Assembly (NCBI RefSeq): GCF_036826855.1
Contig: NZ_CP104578.1
Location: forward strand, 1,488,001 to 1,552,000
Reading direction: 5' to 3'
DNA: 64,000 bases
DNA from: Streptomyces sp. SJL17-4
Lineage (GTDB): Bacteria > Actinomycetota > Actinomycetes > Streptomycetales > Streptomycetaceae
A model generated the notes under the pieces. That model made no database searches. It was not told the origin of the DNA and saw only the letters and a program-made list of their open reading frames with translations. A program made the position numbers and the translations under genes. Positions 8,357-16,469 of this stretch are shown here, one piece after another. Every line of letters starts with the position of its first letter. The stretch's first letter is position 1.

Positions 8357-8370
8357 GCCGGCCGGCCGGC
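8357..8370. terminator. Self-complementary CCGG run between convergent genes
   Basis: GCCGGCCGGCCGGC is fully self-complementary and lies between the stops of the MFS gene (8286) and the YchJ-like gene (8377). It could work as a short bidirectional terminator; the evidence is position and symmetry only. Confidence 0.35.
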
Positions 8371-8376
8371 CGCCGG

Positions 8377-8835
8377 CTACGCGCTGACGTCGCCGTCCAC
8401 GTACACCCAGGCACCCTCGTGGCGGGCGAAGCGGCTCCGCTCGTGCATCGCGCCGGGCTCGCCGCCCTGGACGTAGCGCGCGGTGAAGGTGACGGTGCCG
8501 TGCTGGTGGAAGGCGGTGCCGTCGGTGGCCGACTCGATCTCCAGGCCGGTCCAGCGCATCCCCGGGTCGAAGTCGACCTCTCCGGGCCGGGTCTCCGGCG
8601 CCCAGCTGCGCAGCAGATAGGCCTCGTCGCGGACGACGAAGGCGCTGTAACGGGAGCGCATGAGCAGTTCGGCGGTCGGCGCGCTGCCGCCCGTCCCCGT
8701 GTGGAAGTGGCCGCAGCACGCGCCGTACGAGGCGTCGAGCCCGCACGGGCAGGGTGACTCCGGGGTGACGGAGGGAACGGACGGCGCGGCCGGGCGGGCC
8801 GGGGACGTACGGGGGCGGGTCTTGCGTCGGGACAT
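8377..8835 (-). CDS. YchJ / UPF0225-like SEC-C protein
   Basis: 152 residues. The N-terminal SEC-C-like zinc motif CPCG...CCG..H (CPCGLDASYGACCGHFH) is followed by the UPF0225 core (AELLMRSRYSAFVVRDEAYLLRSW) with its conserved MRSRYSAF. Molecular function is unknown. The ATG at 8835 (MSRRKTR) is preferred over a GTG six codons upstream. Confidence 0.85.
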   Translation of the reverse strand: MSRRKTRPRTSPARPAAPSVPSVTPESPCPCGLDASYGACCGHFHTGTGGSAPTAELLMRSRYSAFVVRDEAYLLRSWAPETRPGEVDFDPGMRWTGLEIESATDGTAFHQHGTVTFTARYVQGGEPGAMHERSRFARHEGAWVYVDGDVSA

Positions 8836-8936
8836 GCCGCCATTGTCCCCCACCGCAGGCCCCGCGAGACGCCCGGCATGTGGACGGCCACGTGGACGCC
8901 CGAGCGGAATCCCGCTGCTCAGAGGGCGCGTCCGAG

Positions 8937-8948
8937 TAGCGTACGAGC
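8937..8948 (+). promoter_or_regulatory. -10 hexamer, leaderless GH4 transcript
   Basis: TAGCGT (8937-8942) followed by 6 nt and the ATG at 8949; no Shine-Dalgarno sequence is present. Confidence 0.45.
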
Positions 8949-10292
8949 ATGAAACTGACGATTCTCGGAGGCGGCGGATTCCGGGTGCCGCTGGTGTACG
9001 GCGCTCTCCTCGGCGATCACGCCGAGGGGCGGGTCACCCAGGTCACCCTGTACGACCTCGACGAGGGGCGGCTCTCGGCCATCGCCAGGGTCCTGGCGGA
9101 GCAGGGCGAGGGGGTGCCGGACGCGCCCGGTGTCACGGCGACGACGGATCTCGACGAGGCGCTGCGCGGCGCCGACTTCGTGTTCTCCGCGATCCGGGTC
9201 GGCGGTCTGGAGGGCAGGGCCGCGGACGAGCGGATCGCGCTCGCCGAGGGGGTGCTCGGCCAGGAGACGGTGGGCGCCGGCGGCATCGCGTACGGGCTGC
9301 GGACCGTGCCGGTCGCGGTGCACATCGCGCGCAGGGTCGCCGAACTCGCCCCGGACGCCTGGGTCATCAACTTCACCAACCCGGCAGGCCTCGTCACGGA
9401 GGCGATGTCTCGGATCCTCGGCGACCGGGTCGTCGGCATCTGCGACTCCCCCGTCGGTCTCGGGCGCCGGGTCGCCCGCATCCTGGGCGCCGACCCGGAC
9501 AGGGCCTGGATCGACTACGTGGGTCTCAACCACCTCGGCTGGCTGCGGGGGTTGCGGATCGACGGCCGGGACGAGCTGCCGCGGCTGCTCGCCGACGAGG
9601 AGGCGCTCGGTTCCTTCGAGGAGGGCAGGCTCTTCGGCCCGGAGTGGCTGCGCTCACTGGGCGCGATCCCCAACGAGTACCTGCACTACTACTACTTCAA
9701 CCGGGAGGCCGTGCAGGCCTACCGGTCGGCCGAGCGGACCCGCGGCGCCTATCTGCGCGATCAACAGGGCGCCTTCTACCAGGAGATGGGGAAGCCCGAC
9801 ACTCCGGCCCTCGCCGCCTGGCACCGTACGCTCGCCGACCGGGAGGCCACCTACATGGCGGCCAACCGGGAGGCAGCCGGGATCGGGGAGCGCGACGAGG
9901 AGGACCTGGAGTCGGGCGGTTACGAGAAGGTGGCGCTGGCTCTCATGCGGGCCATCGCGCGGGGTGAGCGGGCCACGCTGATCCTCAACGTCCGCAACGG
10001 CGCGACCCTCGCCGCGCTCGACGCGGACGCGGTGATCGAGGTGCCCTGCTTCGTGGACGCGAACGGCGCCCATCCGGTCGCGGTGTCCCCGCTGCCGTAC
10101 CACGCGGTCGGCCTGGTGACGGCGGTGAAGGCGGTGGAGCGGGAGGTCCTCGCGGCGGCGGAGAGCGGTTCGCGGGCGACCGCCGTCAAGGCCTTCGCCC
10201 TCCATCCGCTGGTCGACTCGGTGACGGTGGCCCGCCGCCTGGTGGACGGCTACACGGCGGAGCACGCGGGTCTGGCGTACCTACGGCACTGA
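8949..10292 (+). CDS. Glycoside hydrolase family 4 (6-phospho-beta-glucosidase type)
   Basis: 447 residues, cytoplasmic. GH4 enzymes use NAD and a divalent metal to cleave (phospho)glycosides by a redox mechanism. Seen here: the dinucleotide-binding loop GGGGFRVP (residues 7-14), INFTNPAG (about 140-147), the metal cysteine in ICDSPVG (C165) and the metal histidine in GLNHLGW (H195). These fit the 6-phospho-beta-glucosidase branch. No PTS or ABC sugar transporter adjoins it, so the substrate source is unclear. Confidence 0.9.
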   Translation: MKLTILGGGGFRVPLVYGALLGDHAEGRVTQVTLYDLDEGRLSAIARVLAEQGEGVPDAPGVTATTDLDEALRGADFVFSAIRVGGLEGRAADERIALAEGVLGQETVGAGGIAYGLRTVPVAVHIARRVAELAPDAWVINFTNPAGLVTEAMSRILGDRVVGICDSPVGLGRRVARILGADPDRAWIDYVGLNHLGWLRGLRIDGRDELPRLLADEEALGSFEEGRLFGPEWLRSLGAIPNEYLHYYYFNREAVQAYRSAERTRGAYLRDQQGAFYQEMGKPDTPALAAWHRTLADREATYMAANREAAGIGERDEEDLESGGYEKVALALMRAIARGERATLILNVRNGATLAALDADAVIEVPCFVDANGAHPVAVSPLPYHAVGLVTAVKAVEREVLAAAESGSRATAVKAFALHPLVDSVTVARRLVDGYTAEHAGLAYLRH

Positions 10293-10358
10293 GACGGCGG
10301 CGGGCGACGGCGCAGCTGTCGCGGAAACATACGGCTGACGAACAACTTTACGAGAGTG

Positions 10359-10383
10359 GGGGCGCGGCCTAGGCTCGCGCCCC
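10359..10383 (+). promoter_or_regulatory. Hairpin and -10 hexamer abutting the M64 start
   Basis: GGGGCGCG (10359-10366) and CGCGCCCC (10376-10383) can pair perfectly, and the second arm ends directly at the ATG at 10384. TAGGCT (10370-10375) in the loop is a plausible -10 hexamer 8 nt before the ATG, which would give a leaderless mRNA starting near the AUG. If transcription starts further upstream, the hairpin would instead block initiation. Confidence 0.4.
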
Positions 10384-12270
10384 ATGACCTCACAGCGCAC
10401 GGGAGTTCGACGAGAGGTGGCCCGCGTCGTCGCGGTCTGCCTGCTGGCCGCCGGTCTGGTGGGAACCGTACCGGCGGCGGCCGAGACGCCGACGCCCGGT
10501 GACGGACCGGCCGTCGTCCCCGTCCAGACCACCGGGCCCGCGGACCGGCGGTTCAACCTGGTGTTCATGGGCGACGGCTACACCGCGGCGGAGATGCCGG
10601 CGTTCCGCGCGGACCTCGACCGGCATCTGAGCACCCTGTGGAGCATCGAGCCCTTCGCCTCCTACCGCTCGTACATCAACGTCTGGGCGGTGGAGGCCCC
10701 TTCGGTCGAGTCGGGTGTCGACTGCGACCCCGGCCTGGACGCCCCCGCCCGCGAAACGGCGCTCGACATGGGGTTCTGGGGCGGCTGCGATCCGAACAGC
10801 GTGCAGCGGCTGCTGACCGTCGACAGCCGGAAGGCCGCGGCTCTCGCCGATCTCGTCCCGGGCACGAGCGCCGCCAACCGGCAGATCGTCGCCCTCGCCC
10901 ACAGCTCCACCTACGGCGGCGCGGGCGGCAGTTACGCCACCGCGTCCGGCGGCAACGCGCTCTCCTCCCTCATCACCCCGCACGAGATAGGCCATTCGCT
11001 CGGCGGCCTCCAGGACGAGTACGACTACTACGCGCGGGGAGTGCCGGGCGGGACGTACTCCGGCCCGGAGCCCTCCTCCACCCACCACACGCTGCTGACC
11101 GAGCGTCAAATGCTGGAGCAGCGGGCCAAATGGTGGCGCTGGCTCGGCGAGGAGAGCGAGTCGGGCGGTGTCATCGGCCGCCACGAGGGCGGCCTGTACA
11201 GCACGAAGGGCGTCTGGCGGCCGAGCCGTCACTCCCTGATGAAGACCCTCGGCTACGCCTTCGACCAGGTGGAGCGCGAGGTGATGGTCCGGGCGATCTC
11301 CGCCAAGGTGAACCTGATCCAGGACCACACGCCCGCCACCTCCCCCATCGGGGCCGACCGGACGGTGTGGGTCGACACCCTCCACCCGGTGGGCGGCGCG
11401 CTCGCCGTGACCTGGCGCCTGGACGGGCGGACGCTGCCCACCCGCGGCGCGCGCACCGTCGACCTGCGCACCCTGCGCCTCTCCCCCGGGCCGCACACCC
11501 TCACGGCGACCGTCACCGACCCGACGCCCTTCGTCCGCGACCCGGCCGTCCGCGCCTCGGCGGCGCTCACCCGGACCGTCAGCTGGACGGTGGACCCGGC
11601 CCTCACCACCGTGCGCGACGGGACCACGGCCGCGTTCACCGGCCACACTCCCCTCGGCTCGCCGGTCGGCGCCCGGTCGGTCGTCCACGCGGACACCACC
11701 CATGCGGTGGACCGAACCCCGGCCGTGCGCTGGCGCCTTGACGGCCGGCCCGTCGCGACCGGCCCCAACGACCGGGACCTGGACCTGCGTTCACTCGCCG
11801 TGACCACGGGCACGCACACCCTGACGGCCCGCATCGCGGGTACGGACGAGGAGTTGAGCTGGACCGTGGACGCCCGTCCGGCCACGGCCTCGTACGAACT
11901 CTCCGAACCGCTGCGGACGGTGGGGCGGCACGGCCGGCCCGTCGGGTACGTGTACGACGGGCCGTTCACGATGCGGCTGACCGCGCGGGACGACCAGGAG
12001 GGCGCGGTGGTGAGCCAGTTCCGCGTCGACGGCAACGGCTGGTACACGTACTACGGCTGGCCGACGGACGCGGACGCGCCGTTCCGCTTCTCACCGGGCG
12101 GCACGGTGATCGACGACCTCGTGTACGGGAAGCTGGGCCGGAGCCGTGCGGTGCCGTGGGACGACGCGACCCCCGACTACGGCACCCACAGGATCGAGTA
12201 CCGCACGATCGACGCGGCCGGCAACATCGGCGGGACCGGCGAATTCCTGGTGACGCTGGTGGAGCCGTAG
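10384..12270 (+). CDS. Secreted M64-family zinc peptidase
   Basis: 628 residues. A signal peptide with a hydrophobic core at residues 13-28 and a likely cut near AAAE (31-34) exports the protein. The catalytic region carries NLVFMGDGYT (58-67), typical of the IgA-peptidase M64 family, and the zinc motif HEIGHSLGGLQDEY (200-213, HExxHxxGxxxxE/D). Two similar beta-sandwich repeats follow (about 315-390 and 408-480, each with WRLDGR), then a final beta-rich domain. The substrate is unknown. Confidence 0.88.
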   Translation: MTSQRTGVRREVARVVAVCLLAAGLVGTVPAAAETPTPGDGPAVVPVQTTGPADRRFNLVFMGDGYTAAEMPAFRADLDRHLSTLWSIEPFASYRSYINVWAVEAPSVESGVDCDPGLDAPARETALDMGFWGGCDPNSVQRLLTVDSRKAAALADLVPGTSAANRQIVALAHSSTYGGAGGSYATASGGNALSSLITPHEIGHSLGGLQDEYDYYARGVPGGTYSGPEPSSTHHTLLTERQMLEQRAKWWRWLGEESESGGVIGRHEGGLYSTKGVWRPSRHSLMKTLGYAFDQVEREVMVRAISAKVNLIQDHTPATSPIGADRTVWVDTLHPVGGALAVTWRLDGRTLPTRGARTVDLRTLRLSPGPHTLTATVTDPTPFVRDPAVRASAALTRTVSWTVDPALTTVRDGTTAAFTGHTPLGSPVGARSVVHADTTHAVDRTPAVRWRLDGRPVATGPNDRDLDLRSLAVTTGTHTLTARIAGTDEELSWTVDARPATASYELSEPLRTVGRHGRPVGYVYDGPFTMRLTARDDQEGAVVSQFRVDGNGWYTYYGWPTDADAPFRFSPGGTVIDDLVYGKLGRSRAVPWDDATPDYGTHRIEYRTIDAAGNIGGTGEFLVTLVEP

Positions 12271-12305
12271 CGGACGTCTGACGTCTTGAGCAGCCCGCAA
12301 CGAAA

Positions 12306-12337
12306 GGAGGCCCCGCCGACGTGTCGGCGGGGCCTCC
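12306..12337. terminator. Strong bidirectional terminator
   Basis: A 15-bp perfect stem, GGAGGCCCCGCCGAC (12306-12320) pairing with 12323-12337, separated by GT. It lies between the convergent M64 and methyltransferase genes. Confidence 0.85.
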
Positions 12338-12356
12338 TCCCGAGCGGATCCTGTCC

Positions 12357-12412
12357 GGGCCTGCGGGTCAGGGCTTGCGGATCAGGGCCTGCGGGTCAGG
12401 GCTTGCGGGCCA
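12357..12412. repeat. Four 14-bp tandem units at a gene 3' end
   Basis: Units beginning GGGCCTGCGG and GGGCTTGCGG alternate, making two 28-bp higher-order copies. The array spans the stop codon (12396-12398) and last codons of the minus-strand methyltransferase, so copy changes would alter or extend its C-terminus. Confidence 0.85.
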
Positions 12413-13214
12413 CCGCGGCCCACCCCGGGATGGGCTCGTCGCCCGGCACCGGGACCGGCTCGCCCAGCTCCGGGTGCCACTCGGCGGTCAGCGAGACTCC
12501 GGGCTCGACGAACTCGAGGCCGTCGAAGAACGCGGCCAGCTCGTCCCGCGACCGCGGCCGCAGCGTCAGCCCGCGCGCCTTGTACATCGCGACCGCCTCC
12601 GCCGCGCCCTCGGGGTTGAAGTCCCCGGTGACATGGGAGAGGACCAGATAGCTGCCCGGCGCGAGCTGGTCCACGAGCTTGCGGACCAGGTCGTACGCGT
12701 TGTCCTCGTCGCCCACGAAGTGCAGCAGGGCGAGCATCGACAGCGCGATGGGCTGATCGAAATCAAGGACCTTTCCGGCCCTTTCGAGGATGATCTCGGG
12801 ATCGCGAGCGTCCGCCTGGATGTACTCGGTGGCCCCTTCCGGGGTCGAGCGCAGCAGCGCGGCGGCGTGCGCGAGCACGATCGGGTCGTTGTCGCAGTAG
12901 ACGATGCGGGACTCCGGCGCGGCCTCCTGCGCGATCTGGTGCAGGTTGGGCTCGGTCGGGATGCCCGTACCGATGTCCAGGTACTGGCGGACACCGTGGG
13001 CGCTGAGCCAGCGGATGGCTCGGTGCATGAAGGCCCGGTTGACGCGGGCCATGTCCCGGCCGCGGGCGTCGACGGTGAGCAGCTGGCGTGCCATCGCCTC
13101 GTCGACCGGGTAGTTGTCCTTGCCGCCCAGGAACCAGTCGTACATGCGCGCCGGATGCGGCGTGCTGGTGTCGATCCGTATCTCGCTCCGCGGGGATGCG
13201 GGGTCCTGGGTCAT
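12396..13214 (-). CDS. SAM-dependent methyltransferase (PF04672 type)
   Basis: 272 residues. Resembles the actinobacterial PF04672/DUF574 methyltransferases: N-terminal RMYDWFLGGKDNYPVD, a SAM-binding DIGTGIPTEPN (about 80-90), VYCDNDPIV and the acid-bearing QADARDP. These proteins are abundant in Streptomyces and mostly uncharacterised. ATG 13214. The C-terminus lies within a 14-bp repeat array. It is followed upstream by the DUF397/XRE pair on the same strand. Confidence 0.88.
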   Translation of the reverse strand: MTQDPASPRSEIRIDTSTPHPARMYDWFLGGKDNYPVDEAMARQLLTVDARGRDMARVNRAFMHRAIRWLSAHGVRQYLDIGTGIPTEPNLHQIAQEAAPESRIVYCDNDPIVLAHAAALLRSTPEGATEYIQADARDPEIILERAGKVLDFDQPIALSMLALLHFVGDEDNAYDLVRKLVDQLAPGSYLVLSHVTGDFNPEGAAEAVAMYKARGLTLRPRSRDELAAFFDGLEFVEPGVSLTAEWHPELGEPVPVPGDEPIPGWAAVARKP

Positions 13215-13288
13215 CGGCGCTCCTGGTCGGGATGAACGAGTGGCACTACAACAAGAGTTACGCGACGGTAGGGGTGGGACGGAAGGGG

Positions 13289-13525
13289 TCAGGTGAGCAG
13301 AAAGTCAGCCTGACCGGATTTGGCCCCCTGGATGAAGGCTGCGATCTCTCCGTGGGTGTAGATGAGCGCTGGTCCTTCAGGGTCTGCGGACTGTCGCACG
13401 GCGACTCTGCCGTCGGCCAGCTTCATGGCCTCCACGCAGTTGCCCCCGTTCCCGCCGCTCCACGGCTTGTGCCAGCCCTCGGCACCGAGCTCAGCGGCGG
13501 GCATGCCGTTGTATATGCGATCCAT
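13289..13525 (-). CDS. DUF397 small acidic protein
   Basis: 78 residues with the DUF397 signature (WHKPWSGGNGGNCVEAM ... VAVRQSADPEGPALIYTHGEIAAFIQGAKSGQADFLL). DUF397 proteins are usually encoded beside XRE regulators in Streptomyces (whiJ-type modules) and are thought to modulate them. Its ATG at 13525 directly abuts the XRE stop codon, so the two are translationally coupled. Confidence 0.9.
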   Translation of the reverse strand: MDRIYNGMPAAELGAEGWHKPWSGGNGGNCVEAMKLADGRVAVRQSADPEGPALIYTHGEIAAFIQGAKSGQADFLLT

Positions 13526-14401
13526 TCACAGCTCCTTGCGGAGATTCCGGAGAATCTCCTTCGTGCGTTGTGCAGTCGCGGCCTGAGCCGCCATGCGGTC
13601 CATGACCTCCAGGTGGGATGCCACCTCGGGGCGCGCGTCGAGATAGACGGCGCCGGTCAGGTACTCGCTGTAGACCATGTCCGGCAGTTCGGGCATGGCG
13701 AAGCGGAAGAGGACGAACGGTCCGTAGGTGCCGGGGTGGTGACCGGACGCGAACTCCGCGATCTGCAGGGTGACGTTCGGCAGCTCCGACGCTTCGAGCA
13801 GCCGGTCGAGCTGGTCGCGCATCACTTCGGGCCCGGCGCCGACCGGTCGGCGGAACACCGTCTCGTCCATGATCACCCAGAACTTCGGGGCGTTCTCCCT
13901 GGTCAACAGGGACTGACGCTCCATCCGCAGGGCTACATGCCGCTCGGCGTCCTCGTCCTTGCCGGCATCGCTGCCGCCACCGACCGCCCCGCTGCGCAGA
14001 ATGGCGCGGGCGTAGTCCTCGGTCTGGAGCAGACCGGGGACGAACTGGGGCTCGTACGCCCGGATGAGGCCGGCCGCCCCCTCCAGGCTCACGTACATGG
14101 AGAACCAGCCGGGCAGCACGTCGTGGAACCGCTGCCACCAGCCGGGGAGATTGGCCTCCTCCGCGAGGGCGATGAACCCCTCGGCCTCGGAGTCCGTGAT
14201 CCCGTACTCCCTCAACAGGAGCTGCACGTACGGAATCTTCAGCGCGACTTCGGCGGTCTCCATCCGCCGGACGGTGGCCGGGGCCACCCGGAGGATCTTC
14301 GCGGCCTCTTCCCTCTTCAGGCCGGCTCGCTCCCGCAGATCCTGCAGGCGCCTGCCGAGAACGACCTGTCCCACCGTGGGGGCGGACCGCGGCTCGCTCA
14401 C
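13526..14401 (-). CDS. XRE-family regulator (WhiJ-like)
   Basis: 291 residues. An N-terminal helix-turn-helix (VVLGRRLQDLRERAGLKREEAAKI ... ATVRRMETAE) is followed by the DUF5753 ligand-like domain (FVPGLLQTEDYARAIL, YSEYLTGAVYLD). Start GTG 14401 has GGGGAGG about 7 nt upstream; an upstream ATG adds 21 residues without a ribosome site. It forms the known Streptomyces module with the DUF397 gene downstream and the divergent ATP-binding protein. Confidence 0.88.
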   Translation of the reverse strand: MSEPRSAPTVGQVVLGRRLQDLRERAGLKREEAAKILRVAPATVRRMETAEVALKIPYVQLLLREYGITDSEAEGFIALAEEANLPGWWQRFHDVLPGWFSMYVSLEGAAGLIRAYEPQFVPGLLQTEDYARAILRSGAVGGGSDAGKDEDAERHVALRMERQSLLTRENAPKFWVIMDETVFRRPVGAGPEVMRDQLDRLLEASELPNVTLQIAEFASGHHPGTYGPFVLFRFAMPELPDMVYSEYLTGAVYLDARPEVASHLEVMDRMAAQAATAQRTKEILRNLRKEL

Positions 14402-14464
14402 TCTCAGACCTCCCCGACGCACTGTTTCGACGAGTGTGCCACGAAGCCGGGCCAGAGAGAACAC

Positions 14465-14499
14465 AGCACTCTGGAATTTTCAGAGTGCCACTTGCCAAG
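14465..14499. promoter_or_regulatory. Two adjacent inverted repeats, candidate operator
   Basis: CACTCTG-N7-CAGAGTG (14465-14485) is followed at once by CACTT-GCC-AAGTG (14487-14499), both perfect, midway between the divergent XRE and ATP-binding genes. The likely binder is the XRE protein; this is inferred from position only. Confidence 0.5.
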
Positions 14500-14617
14500 T
14501 GTCCGACTCAGGAGGACAGTGTTCCGGTGTGAACCAGTACACGCTGCCGCCGTGCGCCCTCGCGCCACGGCGACAGCTTCGTACGGCACTCCTGCCCACT
14601 GTTGTGAGGAACCGGTC

Positions 14618-15103
14618 GTGGCTTCTGGTAACGCGCAGCCTTCAGGTCTCATGAGTCCCCGAGTCATGGCCCCGCGCCCGCAGCCCCAGACCGATACCGA
14701 TGGCGTCCGCCGCTTCGCCTTCGAGCTCCCCGCCCTCACCTCGTCGGTCGCCCGCGCCCGCCGGCTCGCGGAGGAACGGCTCATCCTCTGGGGCTGCGGC
14801 CCCGACATCCGCGACACGGTGGCCCTGGTCGTCTCCGAGCTCGTCACCAACGCCGTGGTGCACACCGCCAGCGACCGGTTCATATGCGAACTCCGTGAGG
14901 GCGAGGACACCCTCCGCATAGCCGTGCGCGACGAGGGCGGCCCGGCAGGACCGCGGATACGCGACTGCGGCGAGGACGAACGCGGCCGCGGCCTCCTCAT
15001 CGTCGACGCGCTGTGCACCGCCTGGGGCGCCGAACGCACCGGACACGGCACCGCCCAGGTCGTCTGGGCCGAACTGGCCCACGGCATGGGGGAAACATGC
15101 TGA
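14618..15103 (+). CDS. ATP-binding protein (HATPase, anti-sigma-like)
   Basis: 161 residues. HATPase_c fold of the SpoIIAB/RsbW type: N box VVSELVTNAVVH, G1 VRDEGGP and G2 RGRGLLIVD are visible. Such proteins in whiJ/abaA-type loci may bind or inhibit partner regulators. GTG 14618 has TGAGGA 7 nt upstream; ATG 14651 is an alternative. Divergent from the XRE gene and coupled to the next gene through an ATGCTGA overlap. Confidence 0.85.
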   Translation: MASGNAQPSGLMSPRVMAPRPQPQTDTDGVRRFAFELPALTSSVARARRLAEERLILWGCGPDIRDTVALVVSELVTNAVVHTASDRFICELREGEDTLRIAVRDEGGPAGPRIRDCGEDERGRGLLIVDALCTAWGAERTGHGTAQVVWAELAHGMGETC

Positions 15104-15672
15104 GGTCCATGGCCACCCGCATGATCCCGCTGCTCCCCGGGACCCGCAGGTCCCTCACCGGCGAACGCGTACCGGACCCCCGCCGCTCCTCCGAGCACCG
15201 CCCCGGCACCCGAGGCGCCGTCGGCCCCGCCCACCCGCGCGACCTGGGCGCCACCGGCCCGGCCCGCCCTCTCGATCTGAGCGCCACCGGCTCCGCCCGC
15301 CCTCTCGATCTGAGCGCCACCCGCCTCGAGGTCCCCGTCGGACTGCACACCGGCCTCGGCTGCGACGCCGTCGGCGTCCCCGCCCGCTTCGGCTTCAAGA
15401 TCCTCTCCCGCCTCCCCGCCAAAGGCTGCGTCTACGCCGACTCCGACTGGTGGTGGTGGCTGGTCCCGGCCGGCTCCGACCAGGACGTCACCTGGCCCCT
15501 GCCCGCCTGCTACGCGCGTGGCGCCGAGATCCCGGACCGGCGGCCACGCCTCATCCACCACCCCGACGGCACCTCCCCCTACACGCCGCCCATCCCCCTC
15601 TACCTGCTGGTCTGCCAGCTGACCGGCATCGCGCCGTCCTGGGCAGGACCGCCGGTGAGCAGCGCGCGCTGA
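15097..15672 (+). CDS. Hypothetical protein with internal 11-residue repeats
   Basis: 191 residues, starting within the ATP-binding gene's stop (ATGCTGA), so translation is coupled. Residues about 50-78 contain imperfect 11-residue repeats (ARPLDLSATG-type, 33-bp units at about 15260-15325). The C-terminal part has a conserved look (AKGCVYADSDWWWWLVPAGSD, SPYTPPIPLYLLVCQLTG). No family recognised; the location next to the XRE/DUF397/ATP-binding module suggests a regulatory accessory role. Confidence 0.7.
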   Translation: MLRSMATRMIPLLPGTRRSLTGERVPDPRRSSEHRPGTRGAVGPAHPRDLGATGPARPLDLSATGSARPLDLSATRLEVPVGLHTGLGCDAVGVPARFGFKILSRLPAKGCVYADSDWWWWLVPAGSDQDVTWPLPACYARGAEIPDRRPRLIHHPDGTSPYTPPIPLYLLVCQLTGIAPSWAGPPVSSAR

Positions 15673-15745
15673 CCCGCAGGAGCCGGAACCGCACGGTCCC
15701 GGCCTCGGAACACGCCCGCTCTGACCCGCCGGGCCCCGGAGCGCA

Positions 15746-15758
15746 TAGGCTCGACCCC
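15746..15758 (+). promoter_or_regulatory. -10 hexamer, leaderless start
   Basis: TAGGCT followed by 7 nt and ATG at 15759, with no ribosome site. It matches the TAGGCT seen before the M64 gene. Confidence 0.45.
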
Positions 15759-16469
15759 ATGTTCACCCCGCAGGGTCCCAGCCTCCGCGAGCTGACCGCC
15801 CAGGCCCTCTCCTCCGTCGAGCACGGCTACGACCTGCTCGCGAACAAGTTCGACGCCACCCCGTTCCGGACCTCCGACCGCCTCCTCACCTCGGTCACCC
15901 GCACCCTGGAAGAACTCGGCCCCTTCGACTCGGGGCTCGACGTGTGCTGCGGCACGGGCGCCGGACTGGGCGTCCTCCGTGCGGTGTGCGCGGGCCCGAT
16001 CACCGGCGTCGACTTCAGTACGGGCATGCTGACCCGGGCCCGCGAGGCCCACCCGACGGCCGGTCTGGTCCGCGCCGACGCCCTGGCCCTGCCCTTCGCA
16101 CCGGTCTTCGACCTCGCGGTCAGCTTCGGCGCCTTCGGCCACTTCCTGCCGAACGAGCAGCGCACCCTGTTCGCCCAGGTCCACGCCTCCCTCCGCCCCG
16201 GCGGCACGTTCGCCTTCCCCATCGCCGCCCCGCCCCCGGTCGGCTCGCGCCTCTACTGGATCCTGTGGGGCTTCGACGCCACGATGCGCGTGCGCAACGC
16301 GCTCTGGCGCCCACCGTTCGTCATGTACTACCGCACCTTCCGCCTTGCGGACGTCCGGTCGCACCTGGAGGACGCCGGCTTCACCGTCTCGCTCACCCCG
16401 GTCGAGACCCTCGGCCGCCGGGAGGACGACAGCCCCCACTGCCGTCTCGTGGTGGCCCGGAAGATCTAG
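15759..16469 (+). CDS. Class I SAM-dependent methyltransferase
   Basis: 236 residues. SAM motif I is LDVCCGTGAGLGVL; GVDFSTGML follows, then LVRADALALPF and a post-core LRPGGTFAFP. The FDLAVSFGAFGHF region and the length fit small-molecule methyltransferases. Its stop codon overlaps that of the convergent membrane-protein gene by 4 bp (CTAG). The substrate is unknown. Confidence 0.85.
   Translation: MFTPQGPSLRELTAQALSSVEHGYDLLANKFDATPFRTSDRLLTSVTRTLEELGPFDSGLDVCCGTGAGLGVLRAVCAGPITGVDFSTGMLTRAREAHPTAGLVRADALALPFAPVFDLAVSFGAFGHFLPNEQRTLFAQVHASLRPGGTFAFPIAAPPPVGSRLYWILWGFDATMRVRNALWRPPFVMYYRTFRLADVRSHLEDAGFTVSLTPVETLGRREDDSPHCRLVVARKI

Noticed and set aside
14618..15103. Sensor histidine kinase
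   Set aside because: Only the HATPase part is present, with no dimerisation/phosphoacceptor His or sensor domain.
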